Of a stretch of 64,000 nucleotides of DNA, positions 34,282 through 42,639 are shown one piece after another; position 1 is the first letter of the stretch, and the number at the start of each line of letters is the position of its first letter. The translations under genes and the position numbers were made by a program. Source of the DNA: JAEUMY01 sp033764435 (GTDB taxonomy: Bacteria > Pseudomonadota > Gammaproteobacteria > Burkholderiales > Usitatibacteraceae). The DNA lies in contig JANRIX010000031.1 in NCBI GenBank assembly GCA_033764435.1, positions 62,001 to 126,000 of the forward strand, written 5' to 3'. A model generated the notes under the pieces. That model was given only the letters and a program-made list of their open reading frames with translations. It did not search any database and was not told the DNA's origin.

Positions 34282-35142
34282 ATGAAGCGAATTCTTGCGG
34301 CCACCGACTTTTCCGACCTGGGCAATGCTGCCGCGCTGCGCGCCGCGCAGCTGGCCAAACAGCATGGTGCCGCGTTGCGCTGCCTCCATGCTGTCCCCAG
34401 CGAAATTGCCTTGCGGAGCATCTTTGCCGACGTAACCGACAGCTTCGTGGAGGAATTCCGCACCGCCACGACCAAGCAGGCCGATTCGTTCGGGCAGGCG
34501 CTTCGCGAAGTGCGCGGCGAGCCGGTCGCCGTCGAATGTCTGGATGGTTCACCGCATCGCGTGGTGCTGGACGCGGCGGAGGACTGGGGCGCCGACTTGC
34601 TGGTGGCGGGCGCCCATGGCCAAGGCGCGATGGAACAGCTCTTTCTCGGCGGCACGATATCCAAGCTGATGGCAGGCGCAGAATGTCCGCTGCTCATCGT
34701 GCGCAAGGCGCAGCAACGTCCGTATCAGGCCGTGCTGGCCGCGGTGGATCTGCAGGCGCGGTCCAAGGAGGTCATGGCCGCCGCGCTGACCATGTCAACC
34801 ACGCATATCGAAGTCTTCCACGCGATGCAGCCCCCGTTGGAAAGCCGGCTCCGCATGTACGGCGTCAGTGACGACATCGTGAAGCGGCTGGCTGGCCAGC
34901 AGTCCGAGCACGTCAATACGGTTTTGAAGTCGCTCATCGATGCCACCCCCGAGCCGACTCGCCTGAGTCCGCGCGTTGGCAAGGGACACCCCAATACGGC
35001 CGTTCTTGAGGCAATCGCGCTACGCGCCGCAGATTTGTTGGTCATCGGCAAGCACGGCGGCGGCCGCTTCGCCGAGCGGGTTCTGGGCAGCGTGCCCAAG
35101 TTCCTGGCCTACAACGCGGGCTGCGACATCCTGATTGTCTGA
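34282..35142 (+). CDS. Tandem universal stress protein
   Basis: 286-residue protein with two UspA domains (about 1-140 and 150-286). The first begins MKRILAATDFSDLGNAAALRAAQLA and has the ATP-loop region GAHGQGAMEQLFLGGTISKLMAGAECPLLIVRK; the second ends LLVIGKHGGGRFAERVLGSVPKFLAYNAGCDILIV. An in-frame GTG at 34213 was rejected since the FNR box lies there and GGAG precedes the ATG at 34282. Tandem Usp proteins of this sort are induced under low oxygen in related bacteria, which fits the promoter. The formate/nitrite channel gene follows after 30 bp. Confidence 0.92.
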   Translation: MKRILAATDFSDLGNAAALRAAQLAKQHGAALRCLHAVPSEIALRSIFADVTDSFVEEFRTATTKQADSFGQALREVRGEPVAVECLDGSPHRVVLDAAEDWGADLLVAGAHGQGAMEQLFLGGTISKLMAGAECPLLIVRKAQQRPYQAVLAAVDLQARSKEVMAAALTMSTTHIEVFHAMQPPLESRLRMYGVSDDIVKRLAGQQSEHVNTVLKSLIDATPEPTRLSPRVGKGHPNTAVLEAIALRAADLLVIGKHGGGRFAERVLGSVPKFLAYNAGCDILIV

Positions 35143-35172
35143 CGTGGTCAGGGGCCTGCTCACTCACCGTAC

Positions 35173-35976
35173 ATGAGCCAGGACGCGTACGCGCCCGCAG
35201 AGATCGCTGCGCGCGTGGAAACCCTTGGCGTGGCCAAGGCGCGCATGCCGTTCCTCAAGACGGCATTGCTGGGCATGCTGGCTGGCGCCTTCATCGGACT
35301 TGGCGCATTGTTTTCGACACTGGTGCTGGCAGACGCCAGTCTCAGCTTTGCCGTGCAGCGTGTCGCGGCCGGTATCTGCTTCGCGCTCGGGCTTTTCATG
35401 GTTGTGGTGGCTGGCGCGGAACTCTTCACCGGCAACAATCTGCTCGCCATGGCCTGGGCAGCGCGGCGAATCACGACGGCGGAAGTGCTGCGGAACTGGA
35501 GCATCGTGTGCCTGGCCAACTTCGTCGGTGCCGCGGGTCTGGCAGTCGTCGTCTATCTCTCGGGTCACTGGCACATGAATGGCGAGGCCGTGGGCAAGAC
35601 CTATCACGCCATCGCGGCGAGCAAGTCGGCGCTGCCGCTCTGGGAGGCATTCTGGCGCGGCGTCCTTTGCAACGTGCTGGTGTGCATGGCCGTGTGGATG
35701 GCGCTGGGCGGGCGCAGCGTGACCGATCGCGCCATCGCTGTCGTGCCGCCGGTGGCGGCCTTTGTCGCAGCGGGCTTCGAGCACTCCATCGCCAACATGT
35801 ACTACTTTCCGCTGGCTTGGCTGCTGTCGGGTGATCTTGGCCTGTCGGCACCGGCGTTGGGCGACATGACCATGAATCTCATCGTGGTGATTCTGGGCAA
35901 TCTCCTGGGTGGCAGCGTTCTGGTTGCGCTGGTGTACTGGGTCATCTATCTGCGAGACGCAAAGCGCGGCGACTGA
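35173..35976 (+). CDS. Formate/nitrite transporter family protein (FocA/NirC type)
   Basis: 267-residue pentameric channel protein with six membrane helices. The FNT signatures are present: GAELFTGNNLLAMAW in the second helix region and GFEHSIANMYYFPLAWL in the fifth. It carries formate, nitrite or another small monovalent anion across the inner membrane. It is most likely co-transcribed with the stress-protein gene (30 bp apart) and so under FNR/ANR control, which suits a role in fermentation or nitrite handling. The anion cannot be fixed from sequence. Confidence 0.92.
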   Translation: MSQDAYAPAEIAARVETLGVAKARMPFLKTALLGMLAGAFIGLGALFSTLVLADASLSFAVQRVAAGICFALGLFMVVVAGAELFTGNNLLAMAWAARRITTAEVLRNWSIVCLANFVGAAGLAVVVYLSGHWHMNGEAVGKTYHAIAASKSALPLWEAFWRGVLCNVLVCMAVWMALGGRSVTDRAIAVVPPVAAFVAAGFEHSIANMYYFPLAWLLSGDLGLSAPALGDMTMNLIVVILGNLLGGSVLVALVYWVIYLRDAKRGD

Positions 35977-36007
35977 GCGGTCTGCGCGGCAGGCGGCACC
36001 GTGCCAC

Positions 36008-38722
36008 TCATGCCGGCATGACCGCTGGCTGGCCAATGCCGGTCACCCGGCGCGCGATCTTCTCCAGTTCCACGCACAGCGCGGGCAACAATCCCACGGC
36101 CAGTACACGCACCCATTCATCGGGCGAAAGTGCCGCAGTTTGAAAGAATCGCTGCATCGGCTCGGTGTGGACGTAAGCGAGCTGCAGCAACCCGCAGGCC
36201 GCAATCGCGATCCAGACCTGGCGGTTGCCGAAAAGCCCCTCGAAGGTCAGCACGCTCTGGTGAAGATGGCGGCTCGCGATGAGGTAGAACATTTCTGCGG
36301 ACACGATGGCCGACACCGCCATGGTTCGGGCAGTCTCAAGCGTGGCGCCGCGTTCGATTTCCCAGAGGAACAGCCCCAGCGCACCGCCCGCCATCAGCAC
36401 CGACACCATGATGAGCCGCCAGAGAAAGAACCAGGACAGCAGAGGCTGGCCGGGCGGACGCGGCGGCCGGCGCATGACATCGCCTTCCGGCGGCTCGAAC
36501 GCAAGGGCCAGTCCCAGCGTTGCCGAAGTCACGAGATTGATCCACAGCACCTGCGCGGCAGTCATCGGCAGCAGGAGCTCGAACAGGATGGCGGCCACTA
36601 CCACCAGTCCCTCGCCGCCATTGGTGGGCAGCATGAAGATCACGAATTTCTGGATGTTGTCGTAAATGCCGCGCCCTGCGCGCACGGCGTTGGCAATAGT
36701 GGCGAAGTTGTCGTCGGCCAGCACCACGTCAGCCGCCTCCTTCGCCGCCTCGGTACCCTTGTTGCCCATGGCCACGCCGACATCCGCGCGCTTCAGCGCC
36801 GGCGCGTCGTTGACACCGTCGCCGGTCATGGCGACGATTTCGCCATGCTTCTGCAGCGCCCGCACCAGGCGCAGCTTGTGCTCGGGGCTCGCACGTGCGT
36901 ACACGTCCACCTCCGGCACCAGCCGTTCCAGCGCGGCATCGTCCAATGCCTCGATATCCGCGCCGGTGAGCGCCCGTTCGCCGTTGCCGATGCGCAGTTG
37001 CGCGGCGACCGCACGCGCGGTGTCGGGATGGTCGCCGGTGATCATTTTCACGCGGATGCCCGCGGACTGGCAGTGCGCGACGGCGGCAATGGCTTCCTCT
37101 CGCGGGGGATCCAGCATGCCGGCCAATGCCAGCATGCGGAAACCGCCCTGCATGTCGGCAAAGCTCAGCTCGCGCTGCTGAACAGGAACGATCCGCTCGG
37201 CCAACGCAAGCACACGCAATCCGAGTGCGGCGCACTCGCTGGCCGCCTGTCGCCAGCGCTCCAGGCCTGAGCCGTCGGCGCACATTTCCAGGATGCGTTC
37301 TGGCGCGCCCTTCACCAGAATGCGGGCTTGGCCGCTGTGGTCATGGTTCAGCGTCGCCATGAAACGGTGGTCGGACTCGAAAGGGATGACATCCACGCGG
37401 GGCCATTCGGCGTGTTCGAGCGCGGGGTCCAGTCCCGATTTCATCGCGAGCGCGAGCAGGGCGCCTTCGGTGGGGTCGCCCTGCATGTCCCACGTATCGT
37501 CCTTGAGGTGAAGCTGTGCGTCGTTGCAGAGCAGTGCCGCGCGCGCGGCTTCCCGGATCGCATTGTCCGGTGGCACGGGCTGGCCGTCGCGATGCAGTCC
37601 GCCGTCAGGCGCGTAGCCGATGCCGCTGACTGCGTAGATCGCGTCTGGTGTCACCAGCCGCTGCACTGTCATCTCATTGCGAGTGAGCGTGCCTGTCTTG
37701 TCCGAGCAGATGACGGTAACCGATCCGAGCGCCTCCACGGCGGGCAGGTGGCGGACGATGGCGTGGCGCGCCGCCATGCGCCGCACACCGAGCGCCAGCG
37801 TGATGGCCATGATCGCGGGCAGGCCTTCCGGAATGGCGGATGCGGCCAGCGCGACCACCATCATGAACATCTCGCTGGGCGGATGGCCGCGCCACATCAC
37901 ACCGATCGCGAATGTCGCGGCGGACATGAGCACGATGATCAGCGCCAGCCACCGCCCGAAGCCTTCGATCTGACGCAGCAGCGGCGTGGTGACGCTGCGC
38001 ACCTGCTCCAGCAACGTGCCGATGCGGCCGAGCTCGGTCTGTTGCCCGGTGGCGACCGCGACCCCGACGACCTGACCAGCGGCCACCAGCGTGCCGGCGT
38101 AGAGCATGGAGCGCCGATCAGCGATGGCGGCATCCGCCGGAACCGGTTCGACCGACTTGTCGACGACGGTGGACTCACCGGTTAGCAATGCCTCGTTCAC
38201 CCGCACGCCCTTGCCACCAATCATGCGCAGATCGGCCGGGACCTTGTCGCCCGAGGCCAGCAGCACGATGTCGCCCGGCACGATGTTGTCCGCAAGAATA
38301 TCGAGCCGCTCGCCGTCACGCAGCGCAGCGGCGTGCGGGCTTAGCAGATTGCGGATCGCTTCCAGCGCCTGCTCGGCCTTCTGCTCCTGAATGAAGCCGA
38401 TGATGGTGTTGACGAGAACCACCAGCAACAGCACGGCCGTGTCGACCCACTGACCCAGCGTGGCGGTGATGCCGGCAGCGGCCAGCATGATGTAGATCAG
38501 CACGTTGTGCAGTTGTCGACCCAGCCGCGTCCACCAGCGGTCGCGCTCGGCGGCAGGCAGACGGTTCGGGCCGTGCCGGGCCAGTCTGCGGGTCACGTCC
38601 GGTTGCGAGAGGCCCAGCGCAGCGTGGGTGTCGAGCCGCAGAAGGACAACGTCGGCGGGCAGCGCGTGCCAACACGGCGTCGCACCATCTGAAACCGCCG
38701 GATGTGTCGTCCCCTGTGTCAT
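36008..38722 (-). CDS. Cation-transporting P-type ATPase, type II
   Basis: 904-residue inner-membrane pump. An N-terminal cation-ATPase domain (HALPADVVLLRLDTHAALGLSQPDVTRRLARHGPNRLP) is followed by ten membrane helices. The phosphorylated aspartate is Asp341 in CSDKTGTLTRNEM, the actuator motif is TGES, and the ion-binding helix contains PEGLPA, as in type II calcium/sodium pumps rather than the PEMLP of MgtA. GDGVNDAPALKRADVGVAMG is the hinge motif. In Pseudomonas a pump of this kind is ANR-controlled, matching the FNR-like box immediately upstream. The substrate is probably Ca2+ or another hard cation. The gene converges on the channel gene with 31 bp between stops. Confidence 0.92.
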   Translation of the reverse strand: MTQGTTHPAVSDGATPCWHALPADVVLLRLDTHAALGLSQPDVTRRLARHGPNRLPAAERDRWWTRLGRQLHNVLIYIMLAAAGITATLGQWVDTAVLLLVVLVNTIIGFIQEQKAEQALEAIRNLLSPHAAALRDGERLDILADNIVPGDIVLLASGDKVPADLRMIGGKGVRVNEALLTGESTVVDKSVEPVPADAAIADRRSMLYAGTLVAAGQVVGVAVATGQQTELGRIGTLLEQVRSVTTPLLRQIEGFGRWLALIIVLMSAATFAIGVMWRGHPPSEMFMMVVALAASAIPEGLPAIMAITLALGVRRMAARHAIVRHLPAVEALGSVTVICSDKTGTLTRNEMTVQRLVTPDAIYAVSGIGYAPDGGLHRDGQPVPPDNAIREAARAALLCNDAQLHLKDDTWDMQGDPTEGALLALAMKSGLDPALEHAEWPRVDVIPFESDHRFMATLNHDHSGQARILVKGAPERILEMCADGSGLERWRQAASECAALGLRVLALAERIVPVQQRELSFADMQGGFRMLALAGMLDPPREEAIAAVAHCQSAGIRVKMITGDHPDTARAVAAQLRIGNGERALTGADIEALDDAALERLVPEVDVYARASPEHKLRLVRALQKHGEIVAMTGDGVNDAPALKRADVGVAMGNKGTEAAKEAADVVLADDNFATIANAVRAGRGIYDNIQKFVIFMLPTNGGEGLVVVAAILFELLLPMTAAQVLWINLVTSATLGLALAFEPPEGDVMRRPPRPPGQPLLSWFFLWRLIMVSVLMAGGALGLFLWEIERGATLETARTMAVSAIVSAEMFYLIASRHLHQSVLTFEGLFGNRQVWIAIAACGLLQLAYVHTEPMQRFFQTAALSPDEWVRVLAVGLLPALCVELEKIARRVTGIGQPAVMPA

Positions 38723-38728
38723 GCCCTC

Positions 38729-38770
38729 AGGATAGCAATCAGCCGGCGTTCAAATTTGACTTCGATCAAA
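38729..38770 (-). promoter_or_regulatory. FNR/ANR-type promoter of the P-type ATPase, predicted leaderless
   Basis: TTTGACTTCGATCAAA at 38755-38770 is an FNR-like inverted repeat. On the minus strand an extended -10, TGCTATCCT (hexamer 38734-38729), follows at the class II distance. The expected start nucleotide, 6 bases further, is the A of the ATG at 38722, so the mRNA would have no leader. The site overlaps the stop codon of the upstream DUF418 gene. Confidence 0.55.
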
Positions 38771-40004
38771 TGGTGGGCTGGCCCGTCTCTGCTGGGCGGC
38801 CGTAAACATGGCGCCGCCACCACGTTTCCATTGGCCCGGTGTCATGCTGCGCCAGCCACCATCGGCTGACGACGATCTGCGTGACGTAAACGCCGATGGC
38901 CAATGCAGCCAGGCCTGCCTGGCCGATGGTCTGGCCGAGGCCCAGACCGTAGCCGTACAGCACGAAGGAACACACCACAGACTGCGCGAGATAGTTGGTG
39001 AGCGGCATGCGACCGGCGGGCGCGAGCAGCGCGACGAGGCACTGTACGGTCGACCGCTCCAAATTGATCATCAGCAGCGCAATCATCGCAGCCGCCTGAA
39101 ACGGCATCAGCAGATCGAGAAGCGGCATCCACATGGTGAGCGCCGGATTGAATGTCACGGCGTTGTGCCATTGCATCCAAGCCCACAGCGCATTCACCGG
39201 GAGGCCGACCACGAGGCCTGTGACGAGCACCTTGCGCCAGAAAGCATGATGACGCGCGGGCCGGTCGATCCAGCCCATGCGTGCGACCAGCACGCCGAGC
39301 AGGAAAATCACCATCACTTGCGGCACCAGGAACACGAACATGATGGTGATGGCCAGATAGTCCTGCAGCCGCTGTGCGGTCACCGCCAGAAACCCGCCGG
39401 TGGCATAGACGGAAACGATGGGCGTCTGGTTTGTCGCCCCGCTGCCCGACGGCGAATCCATCACGCCAACCACGGCGAAGACGACGCCGATGCCCACAGC
39501 CAGTAGCAGCCACTTGCGAATCGATCGCAGCAGCTGGCGCGGTCGGTAATCCAGCCGCTTGCGCAGGAAGATGGCAACCACCGCGTAGCGCGACAGGATG
39601 TCGCCGAACCAGATGAAGATGCCGTGAAATGCGCCCAGCAATCCCAGGAACCAGAGGCGGCGGCTGTAGAGCGCATCGACATCGGCGCCACTGGCACGTG
39701 CGCGGCGCCAGATCTTCAGGAAGCCGTAGCCGAAGAGGAAGGCAAAGATGGGATAGAACTTGAACTCGCCCAGGAACGCGACCAGCACCAGAACAACGTG
39801 ATCGGCCAGGGTGGAATCGTCCGTGAGGATGCCCAGCGACGGACCGGCGAGGCCGCTGGTGAAGCTCATCAGGTTGACGATGAGGATGCCGAAGAGCGCA
39901 AAGCCGCGCAGGGCATCGATGTGAGCGTCGCGTCTCGGCTGCGGTTGTGCCTGAGGCTTTGGTAGGGCGCTTGCGGCGGGTTGCGCCGCGTTATCGGATG
40001 CCAT
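38766..40004 (-). CDS. DUF418 membrane protein
   Basis: 412-residue membrane protein with about ten helices. The start RRDAHIDALRGFALFGILIVNLMSF is the DUF418/acyltransferase-like signature, and the C-terminal DUF418 domain has GRMPLTNYLAQSVVCSFVLYGYGLGLGQ. The family is related in fold to OpgC/acyltransferase 3 proteins but its role is unknown. The ATG at 40004 overlaps the stop of the preceding DUF3429 gene by one base (TGATG), so both are coupled. Confidence 0.88.
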   Translation of the reverse strand: MASDNAAQPAASALPKPQAQPQPRRDAHIDALRGFALFGILIVNLMSFTSGLAGPSLGILTDDSTLADHVVLVLVAFLGEFKFYPIFAFLFGYGFLKIWRRARASGADVDALYSRRLWFLGLLGAFHGIFIWFGDILSRYAVVAIFLRKRLDYRPRQLLRSIRKWLLLAVGIGVVFAVVGVMDSPSGSGATNQTPIVSVYATGGFLAVTAQRLQDYLAITIMFVFLVPQVMVIFLLGVLVARMGWIDRPARHHAFWRKVLVTGLVVGLPVNALWAWMQWHNAVTFNPALTMWMPLLDLLMPFQAAAMIALLMINLERSTVQCLVALLAPAGRMPLTNYLAQSVVCSFVLYGYGLGLGQTIGQAGLAALAIGVYVTQIVVSRWWLAQHDTGPMETWWRRHVYGRPAETGQPTI

Positions 40005-40459
40005 CAACCCGACGCGGCGCGCGACAAGGCAAACCAGGCAATCACGAAGCAGCTTCCGACGATGGCCGTGATGAGCGAGCGCAGGCGGAAGAACCAGCGC
40101 GGAATGATGCCTTGCACCGAGAGTAAGCCGTCCAGCGCCCAGACCGCCAAGAGAATGACGAACATGCCAACCAGTTGCCAGCGCGGATCGGCCACCAGAA
40201 ACAGCACGGCCCACGCGGCGAGCGCCGGCAGGACCGACAACACGAACAGGCGGCTGGCGCTGGTCGGGGCGCTGTCCATGATCTTGAGGGCCAGGCCCCA
40301 GTGGATGCCGCCGAGGAAGGACAGGATCACCGCCGCATAGGTGACGAGCATGACCACCGCGATGGTCTGGTGGAAGGGCCCGCCCGCGACCAGCGACAGG
40401 GTGGCGGAGAGGAAGGGCAAGGCGCCGGTGAGGACGAGAAGGGCGGGCAAGGGTTTCAT
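40004..40459 (-). CDS. DUF3429 membrane protein
   Basis: 151-residue protein with four or five membrane helices (LPALLVLTGALPFLSATLSL, IAVVMLVTYAAVILSFLGGIHWGLAL, FVLSVLPALAAWAVLFLV, LVGMFVILLAVWALDGLLSV). The FLGGIHWGLAL segment marks DUF3429, a family of unknown function. The ATG at 40459 aligns with the usual family start; an in-frame ATG at 40513 would add 18 residues. It forms a two-gene operon with the DUF418 gene. Confidence 0.82.
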   Translation of the reverse strand: MKPLPALLVLTGALPFLSATLSLVAGGPFHQTIAVVMLVTYAAVILSFLGGIHWGLALKIMDSAPTSASRLFVLSVLPALAAWAVLFLVADPRWQLVGMFVILLAVWALDGLLSVQGIIPRWFFRLRSLITAIVGSCFVIAWFALSRAASG

Positions 40460-40598
40460 GGAGACGGGATCGGCGCGAAAGACAGGCTTGGCGATGACAC
40501 CGGGCGAAACCATCGTGCGGCCCGGCGGTGTCGGGACCGGCGAATTATAGCGATGCTAAAGTCGCCACCTGCTCCAGTCACTGCAAGGCAATCAAATC

Positions 40599-41759
40599 AT
40601 GGCCTCACTTCCGCTCTCCGGCATCCGTGTCCTCGACCTCTCCCGCGTGTTGGCCGGCCCCTGGGCCACGCAGATGCTGGCTGACCTCGGGGCGACAGTC
40701 ATCAAGATCGAGAAGCCCGGTTCCGGCGACGACACACGAGGTTGGGGGCCGCCTTGGGCGAAGGATGCCAGCGGTAAGGACACTGCAGAATCGGCGTACT
40801 TCCTCTGCGCGAACCGCGGCAAGCAGTCCATCACCGTGGATATCACCACGCCCGAGGGCCAGGCGCACGCGCAGCAGCTGGCGCGTGAATGCGATGTGCT
40901 GGTGGAGAACTACAAGGTGGGTGGTCTCGCCAAATATGGTCTCGACTACGCGAATATTCGCAAGCTGAACCCGCGCCTCGTGTATTGCAGCATCACCGGG
41001 TTTGGCCAGACCGGGCCATACAAGGATCGTGCCGGCTACGACTTCATGATCCAGGGCCTGGGCGGGCTGATGAGCATCACCGGCGAGAAGGATGGCGAGC
41101 CGGGCGGTGGTCCGCAGAAAGTGGGCGTCGCAGTCGTCGATCTCTTCACCGGCATGTACAGCTCGGTCGCCATCCTCGCGGCCTTGCGCCACCGCGATGC
41201 CACGGGCGAAGGTCAGCATATCGACATGGCGTTGCTTGATTGCTCGGTCGCCATGCTCGCCAATGTCGCCAGCAATTATCTGGTGTCGGGCAAGGTGCCG
41301 CAGCGCATGGGCAATGCGCATCCCAACATCGTTCCCTATCAGGCGTTTCGCTGCCGCGACGGCTTCCTGATCCTGGCCGTGGGCAACGACGAGCAATTCG
41401 CGCGCTTCTGCGCCGAGGCGGGGTTGCAGGATGTCGCGGCCGATGCCCGCTTTGTCCGCAATCAGGGACGGGTGCAACATCGTGATGCGCTGGTGCCCGT
41501 CATCGAGGAGGTGTTCCTCACTCGTGATCGGGACGACTGGCTGGCTGCGTTCGAACGGCTGGGCATTCCGGCTGGTCCCATCAACACTATCGATCAGGTC
41601 TTTGCCGATCCGCAGGTCATCGCGCGCGGGCTGCGTATCGATCTGCCGCATCCGACGGCGGGAACGGTGCCGGGTGTGGCCAATCCCATCCGCTTTTCCG
41701 CGACACCGCTGGTGCCGGAGCGGGCGCCGCCGGTGCTGGGGCAGGATGGCGTGGTTTGA
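40599..41759 (+). CDS. CaiB/BaiF family CoA-transferase
   Basis: 386-residue type III CoA-transferase. It begins with LSGIRVLDLSRVLAGPWATQMLADLGATVIKIEKPGSGDDTRGWGPP, a family hallmark, and has the catalytic aspartate Asp148 in AGYDFMIQGLGGLMSITG. Such enzymes move CoA between carboxylic acids through an aspartyl-CoA thioester. The donor and acceptor cannot be inferred; members of this branch include succinyl-CoA-dependent transferases for glutarate or aromatic acids, and gcdH is elsewhere in this window. The palindrome at 40950 encodes Ala-Asn-Ile-Arg in GLDYANIRKLNPRLVYCSITGFGQTGP, where relatives commonly have a leucine-rich variant of the same length. Confidence 0.93.
   Translation: MASLPLSGIRVLDLSRVLAGPWATQMLADLGATVIKIEKPGSGDDTRGWGPPWAKDASGKDTAESAYFLCANRGKQSITVDITTPEGQAHAQQLARECDVLVENYKVGGLAKYGLDYANIRKLNPRLVYCSITGFGQTGPYKDRAGYDFMIQGLGGLMSITGEKDGEPGGGPQKVGVAVVDLFTGMYSSVAILAALRHRDATGEGQHIDMALLDCSVAMLANVASNYLVSGKVPQRMGNAHPNIVPYQAFRCRDGFLILAVGNDEQFARFCAEAGLQDVAADARFVRNQGRVQHRDALVPVIEEVFLTRDRDDWLAAFERLGIPAGPINTIDQVFADPQVIARGLRIDLPHPTAGTVPGVANPIRFSATPLVPERAPPVLGQDGVV
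40950..40961. repeat. Iterated palindrome GCGAATATTCGC
   Basis: Exact copy in the CoA-transferase gene, read as Ala-Asn-Ile-Arg without changing the length of a conserved segment. Confidence 0.9.
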
Positions 41760-41826
41760 TTTGAAGTGACATCCGGCAGGTCGGGTTATCACGTCCAATC
41801 CGGACAAGAACCATCGGAGGATCGCC

Positions 41827-42459
41827 ATGCGAATATTCGCACCGCTCGCCGTTCTGCTCTACACCCTGTCCGCATCTGCAATGGCATTCAGCGCCGAACG
41901 CATCCTCGGTCCCTGCGAAGGCTGCGAAGCCGTGTTTCAGGGCCGGCCGGCGACGTTCGCATCCCAAGGTCGTATCGCGCCGCAAGGCGCGCCGGGCGAG
42001 GCCATGCAAGTCGATGGCGTTGTACGCGACGCCAAAGGCAAGCCCACACCGGGGATCGTGGTGTATGCCTACCAGACGGACCACACCGGCATCTATCCGC
42101 GTCTTGCCGATGCATCGGGCCGAGAATCCGGTCGCCATGGCGTCTATCGCGGCTTTGTCATCACCGACACCGAGGGCCGCTATCGTTTCGACACCATTCG
42201 TCCCGGCGGTTATCCCGGCACGGACATTCCTCAGCACATCCACCTGCACGTTGTGGAGCCGGGACGATGCACGACGTACATCGACGACATCGTGTTCGAG
42301 GATGATCCACGCCTCACGCCGCGCCAGCGCGCCTCCCATTCCACCGGGCGGGGAGGGAACGGCGTGGTGAAACCGCTGAAGGAAGGCGCTGTGTGGAAGG
42401 TGAAGCGCGACATTGCGCTGGGACAGGGGATCCCCAACTACGGCGAGTGCGGGCGCTGA
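41827..42459 (+). CDS. Exported intradiol-dioxygenase-like protein
   Basis: 210-residue protein with a signal peptide (APLAVLLYTLSASAMAFS). The mature part has the intradiol dioxygenase beta-sandwich: VDGVVRDAKGKPTPGIVVYAYQTDHTGIYPR, YRFDTIRPGGYPGTDIPQHIHLHVVEPG. Tyrosine and histidine positions that would bind Fe(III) (Tyr in TGIYPR and GGYPG, His in QHIHLHV) are all present. Exported members are common and their substrates largely unknown. A strong GGAGGA Shine-Dalgarno precedes the ATG. The palindrome begins at base three of the start codon, so the protein starts Met-Arg-Ile-Phe-Ala. Confidence 0.85.
   Translation: MRIFAPLAVLLYTLSASAMAFSAERILGPCEGCEAVFQGRPATFASQGRIAPQGAPGEAMQVDGVVRDAKGKPTPGIVVYAYQTDHTGIYPRLADASGRESGRHGVYRGFVITDTEGRYRFDTIRPGGYPGTDIPQHIHLHVVEPGRCTTYIDDIVFEDDPRLTPRQRASHSTGRGGNGVVKPLKEGAVWKVKRDIALGQGIPNYGECGR
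41829..41840. repeat. Iterated palindrome GCGAATATTCGC overlapping a start codon
   Basis: Exact copy whose first base is the G of the ATG start; part of the 14-mer TGCGAATATTCGCA. Confidence 0.9.
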
Positions 42460-42538
42460 ATTTCCGGTAGACCTGCTGCAGGGGCAGGTCGGGGACTGAC
42501 GTGAATAGGGGCTGCCCCATTGGGGCACGCAGCGTGAT

Positions 42539-42550
42539 GCGAATATTCGC
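42539..42550. repeat. Iterated palindrome GCGAATATTCGC, intergenic
   Basis: Exact copy 79 bp after the dioxygenase-like gene and 89 bp before tyrS. CCCATTG (42516) and CAATGGG (42550) flank it as a weak outer inverted repeat. Confidence 0.9.
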
Positions 42551-42639
42551 AATGGGCGCGCGGCAGGAGCCAAGTGGCATTCACGGCTAAAATCGCGGTC
42601 TTGCGCCTCAATCTCACAAGACCGAAAGAAAGCTCCACC

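Noticed and set aside
42515..42525. CCCCATTGGGG palindrome upstream of tyrS as a T-box or operator
   Set aside because: Too short, with no tRNA-like or T-box features; seen once only.
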